Source: an uncultured bacterium
GTDB lineage: Bacteria > Verrucomicrobiota > Kiritimatiellia > RFP12 > UBA1067
Assembly (NCBI GenBank): GCA_902779075.1
Contig: CACZAK010000073.1
Location: 1-20,462, forward strand
Reading direction: 5' to 3'
Length of the DNA stretch: 20,462 nucleotides
The notes beneath the pieces are model-generated. The model searched no databases. It was not told the origin of the DNA and saw only the letters and a list, made by a program, of their open reading frames with translations. Position 1 is the first letter of the stretch. The number at the start of each line of letters is the position of its first letter. The position numbers were made by a program, and so were the translations under genes. Positions 5,809-12,963 of the stretch are shown piece by piece.

Positions 5809-6805
5809 ATTCATCTCCTCTCTTCTCCAGCATCTCCCAGGCTTCGTGGCAGTCTTCTTCTCGACACTTGCGGAAGAACAGGGATTTGTAGATGATCGTG
5901 CGCTCGGTGGGCGTGTCACTGGAAATGGTCTCGGTGATGGTATTCGAATACTTCACGCCTTCCTTCATGTCGCGGATCAACTCCCACTTCTTGCGCGAAA
6001 GATACGACTCGCCGCTCTTCACAAATAACACGCAGCGGCCATTCTGCTCATACCAGATGTCGGTATCGTTCTTGCGCATCGCTGAGAAGCTCACGCGATA
6101 CTTCGGCGTCAGTGCGATGAAATCGAAACAGTAAGTATCCTTCGTGATCTCCTGCGTAAGGTCGCTATCGGACTTCGGCAGCGCAACGGCGAAGTTCGAC
6201 ACCGCCTTCCCCTGCCGCTCGTGCAAGTTCGTGTCGAGGAAGTTCAGCAGCACCGCCCTGCTCCATCCGTTCTTCACCGTCTCGCGGACATAGAACATGG
6301 CACTGTCTGGATCATCACGGAACTTGTCAATCAGCAGTTTGTGATGTCCCCAAGGGACACGAAAAACAGGATGTTCTAATTTCTCCCCAACTTGGGGGGA
6401 AATTGAGTCCACAAGTTGTGAACTTGCTGCAAAATCCAATTTTGCACCAGCTTGGGGCAAAGAATTCGTTCCTTGCATTTTCCCTTCAACCTGGGGGGTA
6501 AATACAGTCGATGCGTATAACTTGAAGAAACAACGCATATAGATAAGATTGTTGACGGAAAAGCATTCTGCCTCCGGCATCTTCTGCTTGAGGTCGGAAC
6601 TGACTCTCTTCAGGAATCCACTACCCCATGGCTGGTCTTTCTCCATGAGAGTAATATCCCGTCCAAGGCCAAAGTAGAACTTCAGCATTTCGGTGTTGAC
6701 CGCAACCGCCGCCTTGATCTGGCTTTCCCAATAACGGGCGGAAAGCGATTCGATCCATGCGGCGTAGCCACCGTTCGCGATAGTCTGTTTCTTGGTGCCA
6801 CTCAT
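5792..6805 (-). CDS. DUF1016 (YhcG-like) N-terminal protein with atypical C-terminus
   Basis: A 337-residue protein. Residues 10-230 are the DUF1016 N-terminal region: YWESQIKAAVAVNTEMLKFY, an NLIYMRCFFKLY segment, a variable linker, VPWGHHKLLIDK, then MFYVRETVKNGWSRAVL. The C-terminal PD-(D/E)XK nuclease part of DUF1016 normally begins KDPYxFDFL and runs to IDLLFYH and ELK motifs. Here it begins KDTYCFDFIALTPKYR and then changes to an unrelated segment of about 115 residues (VSFSAMRKNDTDIWYEQNGR, later KWELIRDMKEGVKYSNTIT). I do not recognise that segment, and the nuclease motifs are missing. The start at 6805 has AAAGG about 9 nt upstream and a promoter ahead of it. Full-length DUF1016 proteins are mobile-DNA-associated nuclease-like proteins; this chimera may bind without cutting, or may be a recombined remnant. 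Confidence 0.75.
   Translation of the reverse strand: MSGTKKQTIANGGYAAWIESLSARYWESQIKAAVAVNTEMLKFYFGLGRDITLMEKDQPWGSGFLKRVSSDLKQKMPEAECFSVNNLIYMRCFFKLYASTVFTPQVEGKMQGTNSLPQAGAKLDFAASSQLVDSISPQVGEKLEHPVFRVPWGHHKLLIDKFRDDPDSAMFYVRETVKNGWSRAVLLNFLDTNLHERQGKAVSNFAVALPKSDSDLTQEITKDTYCFDFIALTPKYRVSFSAMRKNDTDIWYEQNGRCVLFVKSGESYLSRKKWELIRDMKEGVKYSNTITETISSDTPTERTIIYKSLFFRKCREEDCHEAWEMLEKRGDEYAIRS
6377..6496 (-). repeat. Three degenerate 21-bp repeats in the DUF1016 linker
   Basis: Copies at 6496-6476, 6457-6437 and 6397-6377 encode PQVEGKM, PQAGAKL and PQVGEKL. They are in frame and separated by 18 and 39 nt. They fall in the variable linker between the two conserved halves of DUF1016_N. Confidence 0.6.
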
Positions 6806-6830
6806 TCAATACTGCCTTTCATGCGCGAAT

Positions 6831-6860
6831 AGTATATCATATTTTGCCGTCATTTCTCAA
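6831..6860 (-). promoter_or_regulatory. Promoter for the DUF1016-Sel1 operon
   Basis: TTGAGA (6860-6855), an 18-nt spacer ending TGA, and TATACT (6836-6831). The -35 box lies in the last codons of the SNF2 gene. The start site should fall near 6824. This leaves a short leader with an AAAGG motif before the ATG at 6805. Confidence 0.6.
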
Positions 6861-9576
6861 TGGCGGAGGCGTCGAGTTTCACGAGGTCCATCAGCTCGTC
6901 GTCCGTCATCTCCGTGACAAGCTTCTCGCCGCCGTCCGCGAAGAGCGAGTCCGCGAGTGCCTGCTTCTCTTTGATCATCGCGTCGATCTTCTCCTCCAAC
7001 GTCCCGTACGTCACGAACTTGTGGATGAGCACGTTCCGCTTCTGCCCGATGCGGTAGGCGCGGTCGCTCGCCTGGTTCTCCACCGCCGGATTCCACCAGC
7101 GGTCGAAATGCACCACATGGTTCGCGGCGGTGAGGTTCAGACCAGTTCCGGCCGCCTTGACGGACAGCACGAAGAACGGCGGCCCGCCGGGATCCTGAAA
7201 CGCCTTGACGAGTTTCCCGCGCGACGCGACCGGCGTGCCGCCGTGCAGAATCAAGCCCTCGCGACCGAACACGTCGGCAAGATACTCGGCGAGCGGGGCG
7301 GTCATCTCCCGGTACTGCGTGAACACGAGCATTTTCTCTTGGCGCGACGCGACCTCGGTGGCGCGTTCGCCAAGGACAACGAACTTCCCTGAGTCCTCCG
7401 GCTTCCACGCCTCCGTTCCAAGATACAGCGAGGGATGGTCGCATATCTGCTTGAAGCGGAGCATGTACGCGAGCACCAGTCCCTTGCGCTTCATCGTCGA
7501 GCCTTCACCCTTCACATCCTCGAGCGCACGGCGAAGCTCCTCCACGGTGCGTTCGTACAGAAGCGCCTGCTTCTGCGAAAGCGGCGTGGAGACGTCGATC
7601 TCCGTCTTGTCCGGAAGGTCCGCGATGATCGACTTGTCCGTCTTGAGACGCCGCAGAATGAACGGACGGGTGAGCTTGCGCACCACGGAGAAGTCGTTCG
7701 TCTTAGCCGTCGCGGACTGGAATGACTTGAGGCCGCCGAGTAGTCCGGGATTGATGAAGTCGAAGATGCTCCAGAGGTCGCTCATCCTGTTCTCGACGGG
7801 TGTTCCCGTGAGCGCGAGTCGGCGAGGAGAGACAACCGAACGGAGCGCCTTGCTCTGCCCTGAGCCGGGGTTCTTGATCGCCTGCGCCTCGTCTGCAATC
7901 ACAGCTGCAAAAGGAAGCGTGCGGAGCTTTTCGGAGCGCGTGAACTGCCCGTAAGTCGTCAGCACAAGGTCGAAGCGTTTGAGGTATTCCTCGGCGATTT
8001 CCCGTTCCCTATTTCCCAATCCCCGGTACTCGGCGTCCGACGGATGCAGCACCCCGACTTTCAGGTCTGGCGTGAACCGCGCGGCCTCGGCCTTCCAGTT
8101 CGCAAGCAACGACGCAGGCATCACGATCAGCACGGGCAATGGCGCGATCTCGCCGCGCTCCTTCCAGACGTCAATGAGCGTCAACACCTGAAGCGTCTTG
8201 CCGAGCCCCATGTCATCCGCCAGACACGCCCCCAACCCCGCCGCCATCGTGCGGCACAGGTATTCCACGCCGTCCCTCTGGTACGGACGAAGCACAGCGT
8301 CCAGCCCATTCGGCAGGGCGGGCGCACCGCGTACGCCACCGCCTCCGGTAGGGCGGTCGCCCCGCGCCCGCCGTCCTCCCCCCATCAACCCCTCCAGCAA
8401 CTCCTTTAGCTCGCCTGTCGCACGCACTTCGCATGTATCGTCGTCACCGCCGTCGGGAGCAAGCGAATCCACCTCGCCGCCTGCGAGCATCCGCAGCGCC
8501 TGCGCCATGGTGAGGCCATCCCGCATCAGACGTTTCGCGTCCTTCCACTTCGCGAGGAGCTCGCTGATCTTCTCGTGATCCGCCTCAACCCATTCGCCGC
8601 GTATGCGGACAAGTCCCTCCCTGGAATTGGCGAGAAGCGCAAGCTCCTCAGCACTCAACGGCTCTCCGTTGACCGTCACGTCCACGTCGAAGTCGCAAAG
8701 CGCATGAGCGTTGAGCGTTCCGCCCTTCGACGTGCCCACGCTCACGGACACTTTCGCCTTTGCGGGGGCCTTCGCCCAGATGCGCCCAGTGCGCACAAGC
8801 AGTCCCGCCGCCTCGTATCCTGTGATCCCTTTCAGGAACGAATACGCCTCGCCGACTGAAAGCGCGCACGGCTGGAATATCCGCCGAGACTCGAGGAGCG
8901 AAAGGAGAAACTTGTCATCCTTGGCCGCCGTCTCAAGCGGGGCGAGGATGCGCGAAAGCGCGGCCGGTTTCGTGGCATACGCCTTCAGCGCGACGGAAAG
9001 CGGAAGGTGTTTCGTCCGCCCGTCTGCGTCGGCGCGGCTCACGAACGTCGCGAGGAACGCGAATGGCCTTGTTCCGCTCTTGTCACCCTTGTTCTCCGCG
9101 AGGTGCAGACTCACCTTGCCGACGTCGCGCCATCCGGGGCCGAGAGATGCAACAGCCGTGAGAAGGTCGCCGCCCTTTTTCACCGCAAGCGCGGAGACGG
9201 CGGACTCCAGCCGGGCGAAAAATCCCGCAAGCACGTCCGCCGTCCAGTATTCGCCGCCAGGCATCGGCGGCACGGACGAAAGGATCGCGAGCGATTCAAG
9301 AGCATCGGGTCGGCACGCCTCCAGCGCCGCGTCCTGCGGTATCGTACCGTCTGCGGACGCCGCAACGATGCGCCTCACATGGTCGCCCGAAAGACGCCTC
9401 AGCCACGCAACGGCGGCGGCCTCGCCGACACTTCCCGCCGCACCCACAAGGGCGAGCGCCTGCGCCCCATCCTCGTCGGCCTTACCGCCAATCGTCAAGA
9501 CCCCATCCGGTCGGAGGCAGACTTCCATGCCGTTACCGCGTGGGCATTCGGCATAGAGTATGTCTTGGTCGATCAT
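6850..9576 (-). CDS. SNF2-family DEAD/DEAH-box helicase (SWI2/SNF2)
   Basis: A 908-residue protein. Residues 1-420 form the poorly conserved N-terminal region found in SWIM-paired bacterial SNF2 proteins. Residues 393-426 are a Gly/Arg-rich linker carrying a REP-like sequence. The ATPase core follows: LRPYQRDGVEYL (Q-motif-like), DDMGLGKTLQ (motif I, about 453), IADEAQAIKN (motif II, about 560) and LTGTPVENRMSDLWSIFDF (motif III). Then come a helicase C domain with VFTQYREM and LILHGGT, VKAAGTGLNLTAANHV (motif V), and RWWNPAVENQASDRAYRIGQ (motif VI, about 823-845). These are full-length, intact motifs. By family it is a dsDNA translocase that remodels DNA-protein complexes in the cytoplasm. 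It is probably the partner of the SWIM protein now about 3 kb downstream. AGGTGG lies 9 nt before the ATG; no promoter is obvious in the short gap upstream. Confidence 0.93.
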   Translation of the reverse strand: MIDQDILYAECPRGNGMEVCLRPDGVLTIGGKADEDGAQALALVGAAGSVGEAAAVAWLRRLSGDHVRRIVAASADGTIPQDAALEACRPDALESLAILSSVPPMPGGEYWTADVLAGFFARLESAVSALAVKKGGDLLTAVASLGPGWRDVGKVSLHLAENKGDKSGTRPFAFLATFVSRADADGRTKHLPLSVALKAYATKPAALSRILAPLETAAKDDKFLLSLLESRRIFQPCALSVGEAYSFLKGITGYEAAGLLVRTGRIWAKAPAKAKVSVSVGTSKGGTLNAHALCDFDVDVTVNGEPLSAEELALLANSREGLVRIRGEWVEADHEKISELLAKWKDAKRLMRDGLTMAQALRMLAGGEVDSLAPDGGDDDTCEVRATGELKELLEGLMGGGRRARGDRPTGGGGVRGAPALPNGLDAVLRPYQRDGVEYLCRTMAAGLGACLADDMGLGKTLQVLTLIDVWKERGEIAPLPVLIVMPASLLANWKAEAARFTPDLKVGVLHPSDAEYRGLGNREREIAEEYLKRFDLVLTTYGQFTRSEKLRTLPFAAVIADEAQAIKNPGSGQSKALRSVVSPRRLALTGTPVENRMSDLWSIFDFINPGLLGGLKSFQSATAKTNDFSVVRKLTRPFILRRLKTDKSIIADLPDKTEIDVSTPLSQKQALLYERTVEELRRALEDVKGEGSTMKRKGLVLAYMLRFKQICDHPSLYLGTEAWKPEDSGKFVVLGERATEVASRQEKMLVFTQYREMTAPLAEYLADVFGREGLILHGGTPVASRGKLVKAFQDPGGPPFFVLSVKAAGTGLNLTAANHVVHFDRWWNPAVENQASDRAYRIGQKRNVLIHKFVTYGTLEEKIDAMIKEKQALADSLFADGGEKLVTEMTDDELMDLVKLDASAIEK
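8311..8373 (+). repeat. REP-like GC-rich repeat unit(s) in the SNF2 gene linker
   Basis: On the plus strand GGCAGGGCGGGCGC...CCACCGCC is followed at once by GGTAGGGCGG-TCGCCCCGCG-CCCGCCGTC. ACCGCC/GGCGGT and GGGCG/CGCCC can pair. The unit shares GGTAGGGCGG...CCGCCG with the one in the SWIM gene. It encodes a Gly/Arg-rich linker between the N-terminal region and the ATPase core. Confidence 0.45.
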
Positions 9577-9607
9577 GGTTCATTACCACCTATGGTTGCC
9601 TTGGAAA

Positions 9608-9664
9608 TCAGCGGGGGAATTGGACAAACGAATCAAGGGGAATGTTTGGGTTCTCTGTACCCCG
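9608..9664 (-). pseudogene. C-terminal remnant of a second HAD hydrolase
   Basis: Directly after the alpha-galactosidase stop, in the same frame, come 18 codons reading RGTENPNIPLDSFVQFPR and a TGA. This matches the C-terminus of the HAD gene at 2025-1966 (AEQPDILFDSFTEF). By hand alignment the DNA is identical at 32 of 42 positions without gaps. HAD-IA proteins commonly end with such an ENPD..IDSF motif. The rest of the gene is absent. It may be a fossil gene end, or a chance short match. Confidence 0.45.
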
Positions 9665-11560
9665 TTATTTTATAAGGAGATAGCCTGATGGCGGGACGGG
9701 CACCCTGTGGCATCCGGCTTCGTACGGAATCCCCATGCCATTCGCGCCGTACGTATCGTAAGGAGTAATCATGGCCTTTGAGGGAATCTCTACGACGAGC
9801 GAATCGGCGTCCGTCGCGTTGAGAATGTAAACAGGCTTGTCAAGCGGCCCGGTGGAAACCGACATCTCGGCGGCATAGACGCCGAAGATGCGCTCCGCGT
9901 CGCTTTCGCCCTCGATCAGCGGGTAGGCGAGCTCCGGATGGTACGCCTTGAACTTCCCGCGCAGGAGCGCATCCACGTGTGCCGCGCCGAACCGGCTCCA
10001 GTGCGCGATCATGTCGGCATGGCCCAGCACAGGATTGCGGCCACCCTTGTGCTGGCGCGAATCAAGCTCCGCAAGCTTCATGGAGTACTGGATTGTGGAG
10101 AACATGACGTTCAACACGTTCTTCGCGGCGGCCTCGGGCGTGTCGGTAGGATGCCATTCGAGCGGGTCGGCATGGACGGCGGTCTTGCCGGAAGTGAGAC
10201 GCAGGTTCACGATCCCCCTCCTGTTGATCTGCATGTCGGCTGGACAGTCACGCACGCGCAGCATGTTCGCCGCCATGCGGATCGACGGGCCAATGTACGC
10301 CTGACGAAACTCCACCAACACGTCCGGCTTGATGGCGGAGAGACGCTTGTAGATATCGGAGATGAGACGCTCCGTCGCCTCGGTGACGCTCTTGATGTCG
10401 CGGCCCTTGAAGTTGTCGCTCAGTGCCGGGTCGCGGTCAGGTACCTTGATGGCGTCGATGAAGTCGAGCTTCAAGCCGTCGATGTTCCATTCGCGCAGAG
10501 CACGCTCGTAGGTGTTGATCAGGAACTCGCGCACTTCGGGGAAGCGCGGATCGAGGCAGTACGTCTTGAGCCGCTTGTTGTGGTAGAGGAACTTGCCCTT
10601 GAAGCGTGCGTAGTTGGCGCTCTTCTCGCCCATCCAGGGAACGGCGTACCAGAGCATGTACTTCATTCCCATGGCGTGGACCCGCGCGACGTGCGCCTTG
10701 ATGTCCGGGAAGCGGTTCTTGCTTTCCTTCCAGTCGCCGCAGAACGCATAGCCGCGGTTCGTATCGTCCGTCTGCCAGCCGTCATCCACGATGATCGTCC
10801 CCATGCCCATCTTCGAGGCGATCTCGCACTCGCGCTCGATCTCGTCCTGGTGCACGTCCTGGTGGAAGTTGTACCACGTGGAGTAGAGCGGGGCGAACGC
10901 GGCGTCCGGCACGTTCGCCGGCTTCCTGCCCGAAACCTCCGTCATCCAGTCCGCCGCCTCGCGCACGGCGTCGCTCCAGAACACGTCGCGCGAGTCGATG
11001 CGGAGTTTCGCCACGAGATGCTTGCGCTTGGCGACCTTCGTGTCGTAGAAGTGGAACGAGAAATAGAGACGGTTGTCCTCCTCGCGGATTCCGGCCTTCA
11101 TCACGATCGGCTCGGACGATTCGGACGCGGCGAACGCCACGCGGTTGCGTCCGCCGGAACCGTAGCAGGCGTACAGCGGCATGGAGTGGCAGAAGTCCGT
11201 TTGCCCCGCTCCGGGAAGGTTCGCCGGATCCCAGTACATGCCGAAACCGGAACATTCCCCCCACGGACGCCACGCGGCAACGATGTCGCGCTTTGCGAAG
11301 TTGAAGGACAGGTTGAACGCCGCCGGGTACGCCGGCTCTTCGCGCGACATCTCCACAACGGCGTACTCCACGCCGCCTGGTTCGGTCTCGCGGCGGAAAT
11401 CGACCTTCCAGCCGTTCCGCTCGCGGCACATCAGCTTCACGCCGCCGACGGGAAAGCCCTTGAGCGTAACGTCCGGCGCTGGCTCGGCGCAGAGCGACGT
11501 GAAGGCTGTAACCGCAAGCGTACACGCCACGCTTAACGACAACATCTGTTTCATTTTCAT
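9665..11560 (-). CDS. Secreted GH36-like alpha-galactosidase
   Basis: A 631-residue glycoside hydrolase. It has an N-terminal signal peptide (Lys-rich start, hydrophobic LSLSVACTLAVTAF, likely cleavage near SLCA-EP), a beta-sandwich N-terminal domain, and a TIM barrel. The barrel shows TIIVDDGWQTDD (about 250-260), LKLDFIDA with candidate nucleophile Asp366, and VRDCPAD with candidate acid/base Asp438 or Asp441. A beta-rich domain ending PPSGYLLIK closes the protein. This pattern fits GH36/clan GH-D enzymes, which release terminal alpha-linked galactose (or related sugars) from oligosaccharides. The site is probably periplasmic or extracellular. AAGGAGG lies 3 nt before the ATG at 11560 and 9 nt before a second ATG at 11554, so the latter may be the true start. 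It has its own promoter and follows the dipeptidase gene. Exact substrate cannot be read from sequence. Confidence 0.85.
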   Translation of the reverse strand: MKMKQMLSLSVACTLAVTAFTSLCAEPAPDVTLKGFPVGGVKLMCRERNGWKVDFRRETEPGGVEYAVVEMSREEPAYPAAFNLSFNFAKRDIVAAWRPWGECSGFGMYWDPANLPGAGQTDFCHSMPLYACYGSGGRNRVAFAASESSEPIVMKAGIREEDNRLYFSFHFYDTKVAKRKHLVAKLRIDSRDVFWSDAVREAADWMTEVSGRKPANVPDAAFAPLYSTWYNFHQDVHQDEIERECEIASKMGMGTIIVDDGWQTDDTNRGYAFCGDWKESKNRFPDIKAHVARVHAMGMKYMLWYAVPWMGEKSANYARFKGKFLYHNKRLKTYCLDPRFPEVREFLINTYERALREWNIDGLKLDFIDAIKVPDRDPALSDNFKGRDIKSVTEATERLISDIYKRLSAIKPDVLVEFRQAYIGPSIRMAANMLRVRDCPADMQINRRGIVNLRLTSGKTAVHADPLEWHPTDTPEAAAKNVLNVMFSTIQYSMKLAELDSRQHKGGRNPVLGHADMIAHWSRFGAAHVDALLRGKFKAYHPELAYPLIEGESDAERIFGVYAAEMSVSTGPLDKPVYILNATDADSLVVEIPSKAMITPYDTYGANGMGIPYEAGCHRVPVPPSGYLLIK

Positions 11561-11593
11561 TTGCCTCCTTATCCAGAAAGATTCAACGCGATT

Positions 11594-11602
11594 AGTATAC
11601 CA
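11594..11602 (-). promoter_or_regulatory. Extended -10 promoter for the alpha-galactosidase gene
   Basis: TGG-TATACT (11602-11594) with no good -35. It lies 33 nt before the ATG and leaves room for a leader with an AAGGAGG ribosome-binding site. Confidence 0.55.
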
Positions 11603-11627
11603 TATCCCGGCGTGGAGTTACCCATGC

Positions 11628-12317
11628 TCACCGCACGGGGAAGTTGAAGTAGGTATCGGGGTATGGTTCGTTTACGAGCGTGAAGTGCCACCATTCCTCT
11701 GCGATCGGCTTGAAGCCGTGGGCGAGCATGATTTCGCGAAGAAGCATGCGGTTGGCGAACTGTTCCTTCGTGATGTCCTTGTAGTCAGGATGCGACTCGC
11801 GCCCGAACCAGTCGAACGTGCCGCCCATGTCCACTTCCTTGCCGGTCTTCATGTCGAACAGCGTGAGGTCAACGGTGCTGCCGCGGCTGTGTCCGGAGCG
11901 TTCGGCGATGTAACCCTGCGCGAAGAGGACGGACTTGTCCAGGTTCGGGTAAAAGGCATACTTCATCCGCGTGTCCTTCGTGTCCTTCGCCCACCGCATG
12001 AAATGCGACACGGCGCGTTGCGGACGGTAGGCGTCGTAGATCTTCAGGCGATATCCGCGCTTGACGCAGTTGTCGCTCGCCGCCTTGAGCGCCGCTGCGG
12101 CCTCTTTCGTGATCAGCGCGCACGGCCGCTCGTAGCCGTCCACGCGTTCGCCCACAAAGTTGTACGTCGAGTAGTAGCGAATCTCCAGGATGGCGTCCGG
12201 CACCGCTTCTGCGAGCGACACAAAACCATTGTCCGTGCCGACGCCCACATGCACCTGCACGCATCCTGTCAACGTAAGAGCCAACGCCCCCACGATGCCG
12301 AACATTTTCTTTTTCAT
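11628..12317 (-). CDS. VanX-like D-alanyl-D-alanine dipeptidase, lipoprotein (M15D)
   Basis: A 229-residue zinc dipeptidase. The start at 12317 is chosen because AAGGA lies 5 nt upstream and the product begins MKKKMFGIVGALALTLTGC, a lipoprotein signal with an LTGC lipobox. Catalytic features of the M15D family are all visible. AYRP holds the active-site arginine. SGHSRGSTVD gives His143 and Asp150, and EEWWH gives Glu208 and His211. The spacings (7 and 3) equal those of VanX (H116/D123, E181/H184). The enzyme cleaves free D-Ala-D-Ala. As an exported lipoprotein without vanH or vanA neighbours, a housekeeping or nutrient-recycling role (DdpX-like) is more likely than vancomycin resistance. It lies 45 nt downstream of the flavin-reductase-like gene, probably in one transcript. 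Confidence 0.9.
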   Translation of the reverse strand: MKKKMFGIVGALALTLTGCVQVHVGVGTDNGFVSLAEAVPDAILEIRYYSTYNFVGERVDGYERPCALITKEAAAALKAASDNCVKRGYRLKIYDAYRPQRAVSHFMRWAKDTKDTRMKYAFYPNLDKSVLFAQGYIAERSGHSRGSTVDLTLFDMKTGKEVDMGGTFDWFGRESHPDYKDITKEQFANRMLLREIMLAHGFKPIAEEWWHFTLVNEPYPDTYFNFPVR

Positions 12318-12362
12318 GTTTTTCCTTTTGCGAACATCGTCATAACGCATTCGCTAGGCCGT

Positions 12363-12920
12363 TCACATCAGTTCCTTGCCGCAGGAGAAGGCAGGGGCGA
12401 CGATGGCGCCCATGAGGCGGTAGACGTGCTGGCAGGTGTCGAAGCAGATGGGCTTCATCTTGTCCGCGTCGGGCTTGCCGTCCGTCATCGCGGACTCCTC
12501 CACCGCGCAGTTGAGGATCTTGCCGACGACGTTGCAGTTCTCCTCGTTCATCGAGACGAGCTCGCATTCGAGGACAAGCGGCAGTTCGTTGACGACGGGC
12601 GCATCCACGAACGCGCTCTTCGTCACGGTGAAGCCGCTCTTCGACACCTTGTCGGGCGTCTTGTTGCCGCTCGCGATGCCGAGGTAGTCGCAGGCCTTCA
12701 CGGCGTCCGCCGTGCCGAAGGCGACGGTGAACGCCTTGCGCGCGGCGATGTTCGCCCACGTCTTGTGTCCGGTGTCGATGCAGATCGTGATCTCGTCCTC
12801 GAGCGTGATCCCGCCCCACGCGGCATTCATGACGTCGGGCGTGCCGTCCGCGCCGTAGGTGCCGATCATCAGCACCGGCATCGGGAACATCCAGTTCTTC
12901 TTTCCAAGGTTCTTCTTCAT
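12363..12920 (-). CDS. Flavin reductase-like (FMN-binding split-barrel) protein
   Basis: A 185-residue protein of the flavin_reduct-like split-barrel family. It shows FPMPVLMIGTYGADGTPDVM (strand and FMN-phosphate region), then NAAWGGITLEDEITICI, HKTWANI and FTVAFGTADAVKACDYLGIA. It ends with a Cys-containing tail (FDTCQHVYRLMG...FSCGKELM). Family members bind FMN and reduce free flavin with NAD(P)H or act as flavoredoxins. The start at 12920 has AAAGGAAA about 7 nt upstream; an earlier in-frame ATG at 12956 overlaps the previous stop region and lacks a site. It sits 43 nt after the FAD-dependent oxidoreductase gene and 45 nt before the dipeptidase. A role as electron donor to the neighbouring oxidoreductase is possible but unproven; the neighbour appears exported while this protein is cytoplasmic. 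Confidence 0.85.
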   Translation of the reverse strand: MKKNLGKKNWMFPMPVLMIGTYGADGTPDVMNAAWGGITLEDEITICIDTGHKTWANIAARKAFTVAFGTADAVKACDYLGIASGNKTPDKVSKSGFTVTKSAFVDAPVVNELPLVLECELVSMNEENCNVVGKILNCAVEESAMTDGKPDADKMKPICFDTCQHVYRLMGAIVAPAFSCGKELM

Positions 12921-12963
12921 TTTGCCGTTTCCTTTCTGTTGTAGTTTTCTTTTCAATTCAAAG

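Noticed and set aside
6820..6822. ATG at 6822, 8 nt after the -10 box, as a leaderless start for DUF1016
   Set aside because: It is out of frame with the protein and stops after six codons. The ATG at 6805 has a ribosome-binding site.
9577..9607. Promoter for the SNF2 gene
   Set aside because: TTGATT and TTGTCC occur nearby, but nothing like a -10 lies at the right distance.
11628..12317. Vancomycin-resistance gene
   Set aside because: The enzyme is VanX-like, but no vanH, vanA or vanRS lies nearby and it is a predicted lipoprotein. A recycling role is more likely.
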